Assembly (NCBI GenBank): GCA_002221725.1
Contig: NJFT01000088.1
Location: forward strand, 85,403-149,402
Direction of reading: 5' to 3'
Source of the DNA: Scedosporium boydii
Lineage: Eukaryota > Ascomycota > Sordariomycetes > Microascales > Microascaceae
Length of the DNA stretch: 64,000 bases
Part shown: piece after piece, positions 1 through 11,064 of the stretch
Layout of the letters: each line of letters opens with the position of its first letter
Numbering within the stretch: the first letter of the stretch is position 1
Translations under genes and position numbers: made by a program
The notes under the pieces: generated by a model
Database searches by the model: none
The model's input: only the letters and a program-made list of their open reading frames with translations
What the model was told of the DNA's origin: nothing

Positions 1-30
1 TCAAATCACCGTTGAATAACTCCTGACTTA

Positions 31-1449
31 TTATGACGACCGGCTGAACCGCCTAAAGAGCCAGCTTTTTCTCTTCTTCTCCGGTTGAGGTTTCGCTGGG
101 GCGATATTTGCTTGAGGCGCCATCACATTATCCTTGAGAGGTATCGCGGGCGGTAGCGTGCTGCCCAGTGTTCCTGGAACAGGCTTCTTTTGTATCGCCG
201 CGTTGTTTCCGTCGTTTCCGTCGGCGCCAAATGGGAATGCAGGGGGCTGATATACCGCCGGTCCGCTGAAGCCGATTCCATAATCTTGCGTGGGCGGAGG
301 GGGCGGCTTCGTAGGTGAGATTCGGTCGACAGATCCGTTATCGCTGCTGGGATCGGTTTGATAACTGCCCTGGTCTCCGCTGCTGGCTCCTCCACTTGCC
401 GTCGTTACCGTTTCGTAAGACCGGTCTCTATGTGGAACTGGATAAACGCCGTTCGTCTCCCTCCGGTTGTTGTGATTAAGCTGCGGCTCCGACTGCATCC
501 TTGGCGCTCGTTGTTGTCTGCCCCCATATGGTCCGCTAGGTCCTCCACTAGGGTAGCCACCCTGTGGACCGTAACCTGCCTGCGCACCGTAGCTTCCCTG
601 CGGACTGTAACCTCCCTGTGGATTGTAACCTCCCTGTCCGTTATAAGGCCCGTATCCTCCATACTGCTGCGCTTCGTGGTAGCTATCCCTCGCAGGCGGG
701 GAAGGTTTCGGCTCGAAGTGGGATGTTGGGCGGCTCCCGTAGTAGTTGTCCTGGGGATACCTGTTTCCATTTCCTACGGAGAGCATGCTCGGGGCTCGGC
801 TAGACGCATAGTTTCGGTTTCCGTAATAACTCCCTCTTCTGTTCCAGTCCGCCTCTGTCCACGTTGTTAGTCCAGAACGGGGTGACATGATAGGCCATAT
901 GTTATGCCCACCTGATTGAGGAATGGCCATAGGAGGTCTTCGCTGTGGACCATCGATGGCTGCCTCAAAGCTGCGAATGGTATCTAGAGGTCGTTCCCAT
1001 CGGTTGCGTGTGGGGTTGGACTTGTCAGGTTCGGCTGCGTGGAGATGATGTTAGTCGCGTTGGATAGCTATTAGGAATGTGATGGTAGACCCACCAATGG
1101 GATTGCCATAGATATCCTTGTGTTGGATAGATCGAAGAGGTGCTAATGATGTTCGCTCTGTCGCTTGCACGGCCGCTTTTAAGTTCATTGAATGTCAGTC
1201 ACCCTACTTTCTTTTCTTGTCGACACCGGTTGGGAAGTACACAGGGAACTCGTGAGAACGCGCATTCATACCTGGTTCAGCTTCTGTAATGGCCATAGTC
1301 GGGTCGGCCTTGCTGTGAAGGCGGTGCGATTCCTTTTCCGCAGACGTCTCGACGAGCTTGGGGCCTTTGCTCGACCTGTCAGAATGGAAGCTGAAGGACC
1401 GGTGACGGCCCTTTCTGGGGGACCGCGCCGCATTGTCGACTGCCGCCAT
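31..1449 (-). CDS. DUF2406 family protein, three exons, 420 aa
   Basis: Exons in transcription order: 1449-1272, 1175-1095, 1034-31. The phases join exactly, through the split codons GAACCA-G|CG-GCC and ATT-G|CC-GAA. The first exon encodes the conserved fungal start MAAVDNAARSPRKGRHRSFS. The second and third exons give SLAPLRSIQHKD and NPTRNRWERPLDTIRSFEAA, the hallmark stretches of the DUF2406 family, known from fungi and of unknown function. The rest, about residues 150-400, is disordered: Gly/Tyr/Gln-rich repeats of the GGYxPQG type near residue 240, then Pro-rich, ending in a basic tail (KKRKSWLFRRFSRSS). That tail could act as a nuclear signal or bind membrane; this is inference. There is no signal peptide, membrane segment or catalytic motif. 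Family assignment is confident; function is not known. Confidence 0.87.
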
Positions 1450-2280
1450 CTCAGATGAGCCGTGAGTGAGTGTCGTCGATGAGGTGCGATAATGATGTTG
1501 AGTTTCTGGCTTGTCCTGCTGTTCGGCGGATGGTTGCTGGAGTTACAAACGTCTGGCAGAAAAGTTCAATGATGCTGAAAGATGCAATCAGGCAGGAGAG
1601 GGCGTAGGAGCTCTATTCTAACGGTCGAGAAACGATGACGCTGAGTGAGACCAATCGATTTCAGGTCTTGATGTCACGAGAGAAGAATGACAGGGGTGAT
1701 GAAATGGTCAAAGAGGGGCCCTTCACTTCTCAATGTTCGAGGCATGAATGGGGGGATTGAAAGATCGAGAAACTAGCCCGGGGAATGGAAACTCCAGGTT
1801 CGCGAGGAGGTAGTGTATAAGGTGATGTGGGCGTGTGTGGAAATGGAGTGGTACCAGAGTGGGCGAGGGTGCGGCGAGGTTGGCTAGGCTGCGGGCTCGG
1901 GTGCTGATGCAATGCCGCTTCAATTGTTGATGGTGCTATCAGCGCAGGTGGAGCCCGGGGGGGAACTCGAATGCTAGGTCGTAAGTCGGGGACCTGGGCT
2001 GTCGCAGAATCAGTGCAGAACAAGGCAGGGCCGTCTCGTGTGGCTGGGATTGATTGGTACGACTGGACGGTCCCAAGCACTCGTATACGCCCAGGGGGTG
2101 GTGTGCGCTAGAAGGAGCTGGTGGGTAGGGGTGGGGTGTATACAAAGTACCTTCGTACCTCTCAGGGTATTACGAGGTCCATGATTCCATCCCACACTTC
2201 AATCGTGGTACTTCCAAGTGTACAAGTGACAGGGGGATCAACTACAAGTCTGCGTGTTACTCTGTACCTCCGCGCAATCC
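1450..2280. other. Probable 5' leader and promoter of the DUF2406 gene
   Basis: About 830 bp upstream of the minus-strand DUF2406 start. Read on the minus strand it is C- and CT-rich, as is usual for fungal promoters and leaders, and several frames stay open without any recognisable protein. A copy of the dispersed motif (AAGTACCTTCGTACC) lies at about 2145-2159. No specific factor site is claimed. Confidence 0.4.
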
Positions 2281-5200
2281 GGTGGTCCACGAGCTGAGAC
2301 TGAGAGTGATCACTTCTCTTCCTTATACTTTGTCCGCGTATTGTACAGTCTCACTTCATGAGAAATCATCACTATCACTGTCGCTGTGTCGGTGGGTGCT
2401 CTTTGTTAGCGGGACAGCTATGTCAGTGTGTGGGGGTGGAGTGACAGAGACCCGGCAGTGTCCTGGATGAATTGGCAGTTGGGCTATCTGACGAGGTGTT
2501 CAATATTGATTGATAGATTATTAGATTACGTCTATTCTCGATGCGCCGGAACATTGAGGATGTGGAGCGAGACCCTGGCAGTCCCATTGTATACTGGCTG
2601 TGCTGCCAACTGAGGGTGCCCAGCAAATGCCAAGTAGCGCTGATCAGATCAGGAACAGTTGGACCTGTAACCTGTACGAATAAATGTTTGCGACGACCCC
2701 TGGGCACAATATGCGGCGGTTTGTCGGCGCAGGATTTTTGAGATTGGTCTGCGCTTAAAGTGGGATTTCCGGCTAAGAAGGGTGATGATGTGCTGTTGCG
2801 AGGCGTCGATCAGAGACGAGCCACGGTTTACTTCGTCAATAGCAGATAAAGTTCGGAGACCACAGTTCTGGACAGGGAGCGGTGCCAGGTAAATTGCTAC
2901 ATATAGGTCATCAAGGGCGAGGGGACAAGGTTCTAAACCGAAAGGCTGTTTATACCAATACTTCGTATCTTCAGTTGTCCTGCGATTCTCCTATCCTATC
3001 TGTCAAGCACGTCTGTTCGGGTCTTGCGACATTTCTCGAGCTTGGGACTGTTCGGAGTAATCTGTAGGAAATGAAGAGTCTAGGATGAAAATGCTAAATA
3101 GAGAAAGGAGCCGCCTTGTACTCGCTAAGTCTCGCTAAGTCCCGCGTTTTGCGAAGAGCGGTGTCAACTGTGTAAGATGCCCAAATTCTTTGTTGCTGTA
3201 CCGTGTACTCAGTGGACGAAGCGGTGACAACTAGTTCGGTAATAGAATGGAAAGGGTGACGGATATCCTTCGACCTGGAGACAGCGAGCTCCTCGTGCCC
3301 CAATTGTCGTGGCGGGTGATTGCTGACGCTAAACTGAGCCGACGCTTCGCAAAACTGTAATTTCAGTAGTCTTTCTCACATGCTGTTTCAGAAGTCCAGA
3401 AGCGTGTGGCGGTTCACTGGATATCAGACATGAACTGGATTCCTACCCGCCCCAAAAAGAATAGAGTGATACAGCTGGGGGATGTGACGTCTGGTGGGAT
3501 CGGATGCCAGAACACCCCGTTGGTCCGGTCCCAGCAGCGAAGCATGGAGCCGGGGGTATTGTCAGCTCTGAAGGCACAAGATAATTGGGATAAAGAGGGA
3601 AAAAAAATCCGACATCAATAGTTCAGCGACCAAGGTCTGTTCTTTTCTTTGACGGGTTTCAACTTGCCAAAGGTGTGATGTCAGACCTCGGAGCTCACTT
3701 GTGCCCCCTAACTGCATTCGGCAGCCATGCTTTCAGGCTGGCAGCTTAACCTGTTGTAAAATTCCAGCGTTGGCCGATGTTACCGTGGCAGAACATACTG
3801 GCAAAGTACTTCGTATGAGGTACATTACGAAGTACAACTCGATGTGGGTTGCAGATCGCTAGAGCGACCAAGCCAGCCCAGGCACCCTCGTCTTTAGTTC
3901 CTGAATCTAGTATGAATGTTACTTTCCTCGATGGCGGGGTGCCGATTGGCAAGTGCGAAGGACATCAATGGTCTTCATGAAGTCTCTTGATGAAGCAAGC
4001 ATCAGAAGAGAGTAACTTGTAAAAGTAATTAATGTAGAAGGTCCAATGGACACTGGATAGAGAAGGAGAAGGTCGAGGGATCTTGTTTTGGCTAGAAAAA
4101 ATTTTGGTTTCGATGTTCCGTTATTTCTTATGGCGTCTGCAATCGAATACGAGGCGCACTTTCCATCATTCCACCCCTCCAAGATGTGGTGCACACGTGT
4201 GGGACCATTCCCAGAAAGGGAGTACAAAAGCTGAACCCAGATGGCAGGAGATAAATTGCTTTCTCAAAAAGTACATTAAAGTATCGACTGGATGCGTCTG
4301 CTTTCCACGTATTTGCAGGTACCTATTTGAAGTACGAGTCCGAAGTATTAGTGTACATTACACTTCTTCATACGAAGTACACGACTCCTTCCTCCATCCT
4401 GGATTCACGGCCAGCCCTGACCTTCCGCACGTGGAGAAACTCTTTAAAAAAATGTTTATTCCAACACAAGGAACATTGAACTAAACCAAATAATACTTCG
4501 CGCTTCGTACACAGGAAGTGGTTTATTCGGTTGCCGAGGAAGGTAGAGGGAAGAGGAAGACGTATTTGCGCTCGTCGTGATCAGGACCAGCCTCGATCTT
4601 GACAACACAATAACCCAGTTATAACGAGTACATATCCTGTCTTGGAAGGGTTGATCATTAATTACAAAGGGAGTGTTGCCAGAATGAAATACCTTCTCAC
4701 CAACGTACTCCGTAGTCGATGTTTGGGGCTTCACTAATGTGAGTATTTCCCACATGCGAAGAATCCCAACCTTTCACTCTCGGATTTGGTGTCTCGCAGC
4801 ATTGATGGTCTCCATCTCCATTTTCTAATATTATCAATTTTCACATTGATCCTCAGGCGCTCCGTGCTGCAATACACTGATCTACTTCAAATGTAGCTAT
4901 CCCGCTGGGGTGTTCAGTGGAGAAGGAGAATTGGGCATGAAATACACAGATAATACTATGTACGCATACAAATCCGAGGGACCCTAGTGGCTAGCCTAGA
5001 TGTAAGAGGACAACGCCCGCCAAATCGACTTGGAATAATTCTCGGTGTTGGAACTTGTTTCAGCAATCGATTATGCCCGCTGGTTGATATCAGGCAGCTA
5101 CCAGCACCTCGGGATAGTCATTTGCTAGGCAATTACGAAGGTATATCTATCTATGTACATCAAATGTAGGATCAAAGATCAGGAAGTTCGGTATTCTGGC

Positions 5201-8200
5201 CCGGACGACCACAGGGCTCGATCCTCCATCAACTCCAGAGTACTCCTGGTGGTGGTACAGCACTCGCCAGGGTCACCAACCCTATTTACAGTCGGTCTTT
5301 TGCTCAAAGGATCGGCATTGCACCTCAATGTTGTTTGCGAAACTCAAATTCCGAATCCCACTTTGTCTGTCCATCTCCAGACCGGGTTCCAATTTTTCCC
5401 TCCCCCAAACCGCACTAAAACCTGTCCCACCTGGACACTCACAGTCGTGTCCAGTCCTGGATAGACCACGACATTCTCGTGTACATGTATACACTATGAA
5501 GTGCGTCGTCAGTGGACCCAACTCTAAAAGCTGAATCGGTATCCAGGCTCTCTAAAAAAGACCTGTTGGATCCTGTAACGAATCCTTGTGGGACTTGGCA
5601 CGCTGGCTGTTACGTCCAGTTTACTTCTTGACAGAGCACCAGTTCTTCACAGTGTCCATACCATCCAATGTGTAAAAAGAACATCGGGAGGGAAATTTGA
5701 GGAAAGGAAAAGGCTTTTTTTCTTTTCTTTTTTGAAAGAGAACCCAAAAGTTGGCCTTTCAGATCCAATACCCATATGATTCTCGACCTTTGACTTGAGG
5801 TCGTGACCCGGATCTCGAGCGGCTGGGCTTGCCTGGAACTACTAATATGGCTGAGTCGCCCTGTTTTATTTAGCCGTGCTTCGATCTCACCCCCATCTTC
5901 CATCTTCGGATGTTGTACAACCAGATCGAGGTACATGAAAAGCATGCCCTGGTGAGGGGGAAGATGCGTATCAATGCTTCTAGATCGGCAACACCGCGGG
6001 ATTAAGCTCCGTTGTGCTTTAAATGCCATGGCAAAAGGCTGGTCTTCTGTGTTGTCGGTTCGTGAACAACCTCCTTCTGCAGCTTTCAGCAGCGCAGGGA
6101 TGGAGGTACTATGAAAGGCGGAGGCTGGCATGCAGCAAAATCGGAGCGTCCATCCGTGCAGATTAAACAGATCGAGATCCAAGACCAACAGGCCAACGAG
6201 ACCAGGCAAAGAGAAGGAGTGTCTTGATCCAGATTTGTCCCGCTCTTCTCTTTGGCATCAAAGGACAATATCAATGTGTACGTCCTCCAGGAAACCTTGA
6301 AAAAAATAGAGTTGTACTTCGCATCGAACAGGACGGAAGATCAAATGGGTCTTGGTGGGGGGCTGGGGCTTGAAGGTACCCAGACCCAACCTTGATATTT
6401 CGAGAATGAATGGGTTCCAAGGAGGCAGCCCTTGATACTTCGCAGCTCGCCTCGTGCCGAATGAAATAATCTATGAGGGCAATTCACCCAGTGTTGATGA
6501 TGTGCAGCCATCCGCCGTAAGAGCCGGTTGACTGACATCAAGCTTCGCCACTTTGCTCGTATTCCACTTTTTGTGTCGCTAATCGGGACCTGCTCTTTCG
6601 CACGCCAAACAGGCTTTGTGCGTGACCTAAACTACGGAGTAATGTAGGTTTCCATGGAACGCTTCGAACCTGCTGCGACAGTTACCAGCCGGGAACCTGG
6701 AGTACCCCGAAGCGCAAATGCCTATTGTTCAATTGATCTTCTCCAGTGTTCTCCACTTGACGGGTTCTGTCTCCGCCTCGGCCTCCGACTTAAGGATCCG
6801 CTTCCAACACTCCAGATGACGACGGGGAACGCGCAAGACGCTGCGAGCGCCCCGCAAAAATCCTACGATTATGACAACCCCTCCTGACGGGATTCGGATC
6901 TGCTGGAAGCAATGGCGTCTGGCGGGTGGGATTTACCTCCCACCCCACGGTAACATTGAGGCGCTTGGACTGTTCTGCCCTGTTGGGTGGACAGTCTAAA
7001 CAAGGAACAATGAATCTCGCAGAACCAAGGAAACTTTCCCATCGTTCCGGACTTCATACACCGGCAGATCATCCCCGGGAAAGCCAGGAATTAATCGTTG
7101 GTTTCCGCCCTATCAGAGTGCCAGAACCGAAGTAGACTGACGGGAATTGTATCGGGCATCACATTGTGCAGCAACCTGTGAAAGCCAGATTCCTGTACTT
7201 CTTGTTATAACTTTAGCTTACTCTGGCTGTCTCAAATGATACTTCTGAAGTTCCCCAATTAGAGCTCGAATGGCTGGCGGTTTCCTGCCTGCTGCCCTCA
7301 TGCTGTTCGGGTCTCCCACAGAGACCTACCTGCCGGAGCTGACAGCACCTCTCTGGAGATGTGGCTGGGCTGGATTGTTTCAAGCTATTCGGAAGAGGGA
7401 AGCGACTGATAGCCACCCAATATCCACGAGGTGACCAGGCATTTCTCCGTCAATTGACTCCTTCTACGGCACGTTCCCGTTCCCCACCGGGCAAAGGGAC
7501 CTAACAGTTCCTTTTATTATAGCATACTTATCCGATCCTCAAGGAATCACCCGCTTCAACCTGCTCGATCCTTATCATTGTCAAAATGAAGGGGTATTCA
7601 TATAGAGCAAGTTCCCGAGATTTCGATCCCGAGATGCGAGCGGACTGATACGCAAGGACCCTTGGGCTCACAGGAACTGTATCAAATTATATTAGGAGAC
7701 CGTAGGCACGGTCTAACTGGCGTACAGTTACATACCTCGCTGCCGGCGTAGTGTGCACTCCTCTGCATTTTCCTCTGCTGCGTACGTGTCTGGCGCCTAC
7801 ACAGGGTCTTCTGATCTGCAGATAACTTGGTCTCATCATCGCTTTCCCTAGCCCAGCAGCATTCTTTAGAGCTTATCAATCCCACGACTTTGGGTCGCGG
7901 AGATCGTCATGGCTCCTCTTCATCACGTCTTGGCCGTGTTGCGTCCTGCGCCACCCGCAGCTCGGTCTCATCCCGAATCGGCACCAGTGTATCGTGTGGC
8001 AGTCTTCAGGTGGAAATAAACAACTTGGTTGTATAGATAGGGAGTTGGTGCGCCCGCCGGAGAGTCTGGCGTTCCGAAGATATGCTTGATTGTCCGCTGT
8101 CCCACACACATCATGTAGTGTAATTCTACAACACGTGGGTCCTGGCCAAGAGTTCTTTCGGAAGGCTTCGATGCCATTTGACACATCGGGATATCCACGA

Positions 8201-9226
8201 CCCTTAGAGTCGAGACCCCCAATTAATTCTAAATTACGTGAGTGGATTGATTCCCCTCTCTATACGGCAACATGTCTCAGGGTTGATCTCACAGAGGCGA
8301 TCCATTGATCTCTTTTCTTAAGACTAGATAGTGGAGCCATACGGCGCGAAGTCAGCTGGCCGGGTTGAGGGCTTCTGTCTTGCACTGAGTAGTACTATTA
8401 ATGCCTCTCGAGATCCTTCAGTACTCTCTCTACCTGTGTAGGCCTGGGTGGCACATGCCTCTCTGGACACCGAAAGGTTGTCGCTTAGGATGCCATCATG
8501 TCTTGACCTGCACTTTGCCGAAGCAATACTCCTAACCATCATTCTGAGTCACGCACGGGATGTTCAGACTATTGGATCTTCCAAGGGGATCGGGAACACA
8601 AGGACCCACAGAGTGAGGCCGAATTGCTAACCCTGTGTTGCGTTACAGAGACACGGTCTGGACGCGTGAAGTACGAGATCATCATGTCCAGGAGAGGGAA
8701 ACGCGATGCCCACACGCGACTGGGACGGGCTGGGTCTTCAGTCTCATGTGTGAGAAACCTACGTCCCGAGTCGCCCTCTGATGGGGACTGCTTCACTTCA
8801 ACATCCAGTTTAGAGACCGGGACGTCAAACTGGAACACGAAGAAAGGACGGATATTGGGGCTCGAGGTTCATAAAAAAAAATCACATCGCTCAATGCGTT
8901 TTTTCCCGCCTACCATAGCTGTGACGCCAATCTACCATTTTCTGACCATTGTTTTTTTAATCCCTTTTGTTTTTTGCTCTCGATATCGTCCGTGATCCTA
9001 CACTGGCGTCGAGGGCCTGGAACAGCGCAAGAGCAACCGAGGGGCGCAGCCTTTCAATGTCACAAACATTAATCCCCAACACTCACTGGAATGCCCGTTT
9101 TTGGTGTTTGACGACTTTAAATTTGTGTGCCTATGGCAAGGCTAGCCTGTTGAACCCTGCCTGGACCGATGCATGGAAATCATGAACCATCCTCACTACC
9201 AACTCCGACCAGATGAATCCTTGTTT
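2281..9226. other. Gene-poor intergenic block, no gene recognised
   Basis: About 7 kb with only short, overlapping open frames on both strands and none resembling a known protein. The longest (minus strand, 5610-6209) begins at a non-ATG codon. The block holds several copies of the dispersed motif: near 2961, an inverted pair at 3806-3835, several at 4325-4380, then about 4494, 4704, 6313 and 6632. I saw no transposase, reverse transcriptase, long terminal repeat or tRNA. It may hold non-coding transcripts or decayed DNA. Confidence 0.5.
3806..3835. repeat. Inverted repeat of the TACTTCGTA motif
   Basis: GTACTTCGTA at 3806-3815 and its reverse complement TACGAAGTAC at 3826-3835, separated by 10 bp. 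It could form a hairpin with 10-bp arms. It is one member of the motif family scattered through the intergenic DNA of this window. Confidence 0.8.
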
Positions 9227-10028
9227 TTATATCGACGAAGGGTAAAGCATAATGCGGACAGAAGCACCGAACGATCTCGAGGGAAGAGGACGAGTGAACT
9301 TGGCACGGACGACGCCAGAGTTGCCTACGTAGCAAGTAGTTAGTTACCGGAACTTGAAAAAACCTTCCTAACGAATCGGTGTGTCGTGTGTTCGGCGAGC
9401 CATACCGTGTGGCCTGGTGACCTTGCCCCAGATAACTCGGATCTTGGTGCCCCTCTTCTCCGTGGAAGCCTTGTAGATGTAGGCTACCTTCTTTCCGAGG
9501 TAGAAGCTAATTGAAAAACCCCTGTCAGCATTCAGATTGTCCTAGCGAGACCGGATATCACACTCTCGACGTACTTGGCCGCATTGGTATCATCAACGCC
9601 CTCGATCTTGATCAGACTCGTTCCAGGGTTGGTGGCGCGCTTGCTGCGCTGGTAGCTCAGGTGGCGACCCCTATACGATTCCCAACTGTTAGCCTTCCAT
9701 CCATCCTTGATCCTCTAGTGGCCGTAATCGAAATCCAAGTCGTAAGTCCGGTTGGTTGATTGGAATCGGTGGGGTCGAATTGTCGCGATCGAGTAGATAT
9801 CGTTCGTTCCAGCGTGAGAAGATGGGGTGTGACAAATTTTACTCACTTGACGTATACTGTAAATCAATCCAGTTAGTTTGTGTGTTCCAGGTTGCCCACC
9901 GACTTCCCCAAGTGAAGCTTCGCGATTCTTGACCGACATTGACGCCGACAGGATACGCGAGGCGCGGGGAGAGCAAAGAAATTAATAGAATCGAAATACT
10001 TACATCGGTGACCAGCTTCCGTAGGCAT
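9227..10028 (-). CDS. RPL33: 60S ribosomal protein eL33 (L35A), five exons, 109 aa
   Basis: Exons in order: 10028-10004 (25 nt), 9856-9847 (10 nt), 9670-9575, 9506-9406, 9324-9227. The assembled protein starts [20 protein letters not shown], continues with [39 protein letters not shown] and [14 protein letters not shown], and is the usual length for the family. eL33 is a structural protein of the large cytosolic ribosomal subunit. The second exon is only 10 nt, encodes most of LYVK and is flanked by a clean acceptor and GTGAGT donor; without it the frame breaks. Many introns near the 5' end are typical of fungal ribosomal protein genes. It is transcribed divergently from MED14. Confidence 0.97.
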
Positions 10029-11064
10029 CTTGGCTGTGTAGTCTTCCACGCACTCAAATGATGAGGATCGGAAGATGCTTCTTTGCCGGGTGTGTTGTGT
10101 TATCCTCAGCGGGAGGTCGTGATGCTTCTTCGAGGTTAGAGTATTAGTGTGCCTGTTTGGCTGGATAGAGCCACAAAATTTTCAACTCGCATTGAACACT
10201 CCCCTAGGGCACAGTCACGTGGAGACGAACGTTTGGGGAGGCAGAATCAATGCATGTGTCGAGTGGGGACTTGAGGATTCTTTGTCATCAAGAAAAAAAA
10301 ACGCCACTGCGAGGCTTTCCATGTTGCTAACTGTGGCGGGTGGTTTTTTCCAGAAAGTCACATGACTTGGTGCAAGTCGAACCGACGGGAATGGTTACCA
10401 GGCCAGGCTGGGTGGAAAATCGAGACGCCCATCCTGGTCAGCGTTCCTGACGATTCAATGAACAACCAACTCTCTCCTTAAGTCACCTTCCATCGCGCTT
10501 CATCCACCCACCCGTATTTGCGCGACGTCCCGAAATACTGTACAGCTTACCGGACCCGCGAGCACGACCCTTTTTCCTTCCTCGAGATCGATCGCGACGA
10601 CTACACTACATGCTCCGTTCGGCGAACATTCCCGTCCCCTCTCGCCTGTCACCGTCTTCCACCCAATCTGCGAATTCTTTTGATCATCTTGCCAAAAGCG
10701 CCATACTGGGCCAGACTGTTTTGCTACCGTGACTTTCTACGAACCGGCTGTCGCCTTGCGCTTTACGTTTCACAACTTCCCCGACTTCGTTTATTTGCAC
10801 GTCTCACTCAGCGACTCGAGATAGGAAGGTTCGACCAACTTTTCGTGCACCTTCACGAACTTGTGTTTGCCGACAACCTATCCTCGCTCCACTTCTTCTA
10901 GTTCTCGTCTTGTATTTTCGGATTAATTTCGACACGCCTTCGCCTCCGAGTATATGATACCGATCAAGCGCGTCGACTGAAGCTCTGGAGGAAGGCATCC
11001 TCTGCTCCTCAGTAGGGAAGCGAGTGATCGGACTGGGTCGCGACCTAGGGTCGTGCCCCTCCAG
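10029..11064. promoter_or_regulatory. Divergent promoter region between RPL33 and MED14
   Basis: About 1.04 kb between the two ATG codons. The half nearest MED14 (from about 10440) is pyrimidine-rich and is probably its leader. A 128-codon open stretch there (10518-10901) begins with TTG and shows no family resemblance. No individual binding site can be assigned. Confidence 0.55.

Noticed and set aside
5610..6209. 199-codon minus-strand open frame, the longest in the gene-poor block
   Set aside because: Begins with TTG, not ATG, and the translated sequence resembles no protein family; likely chance.
10518..10901. 128-codon plus-strand frame between RPL33 and MED14
   Set aside because: Begins with TTG and lies in the pyrimidine-rich leader of MED14.
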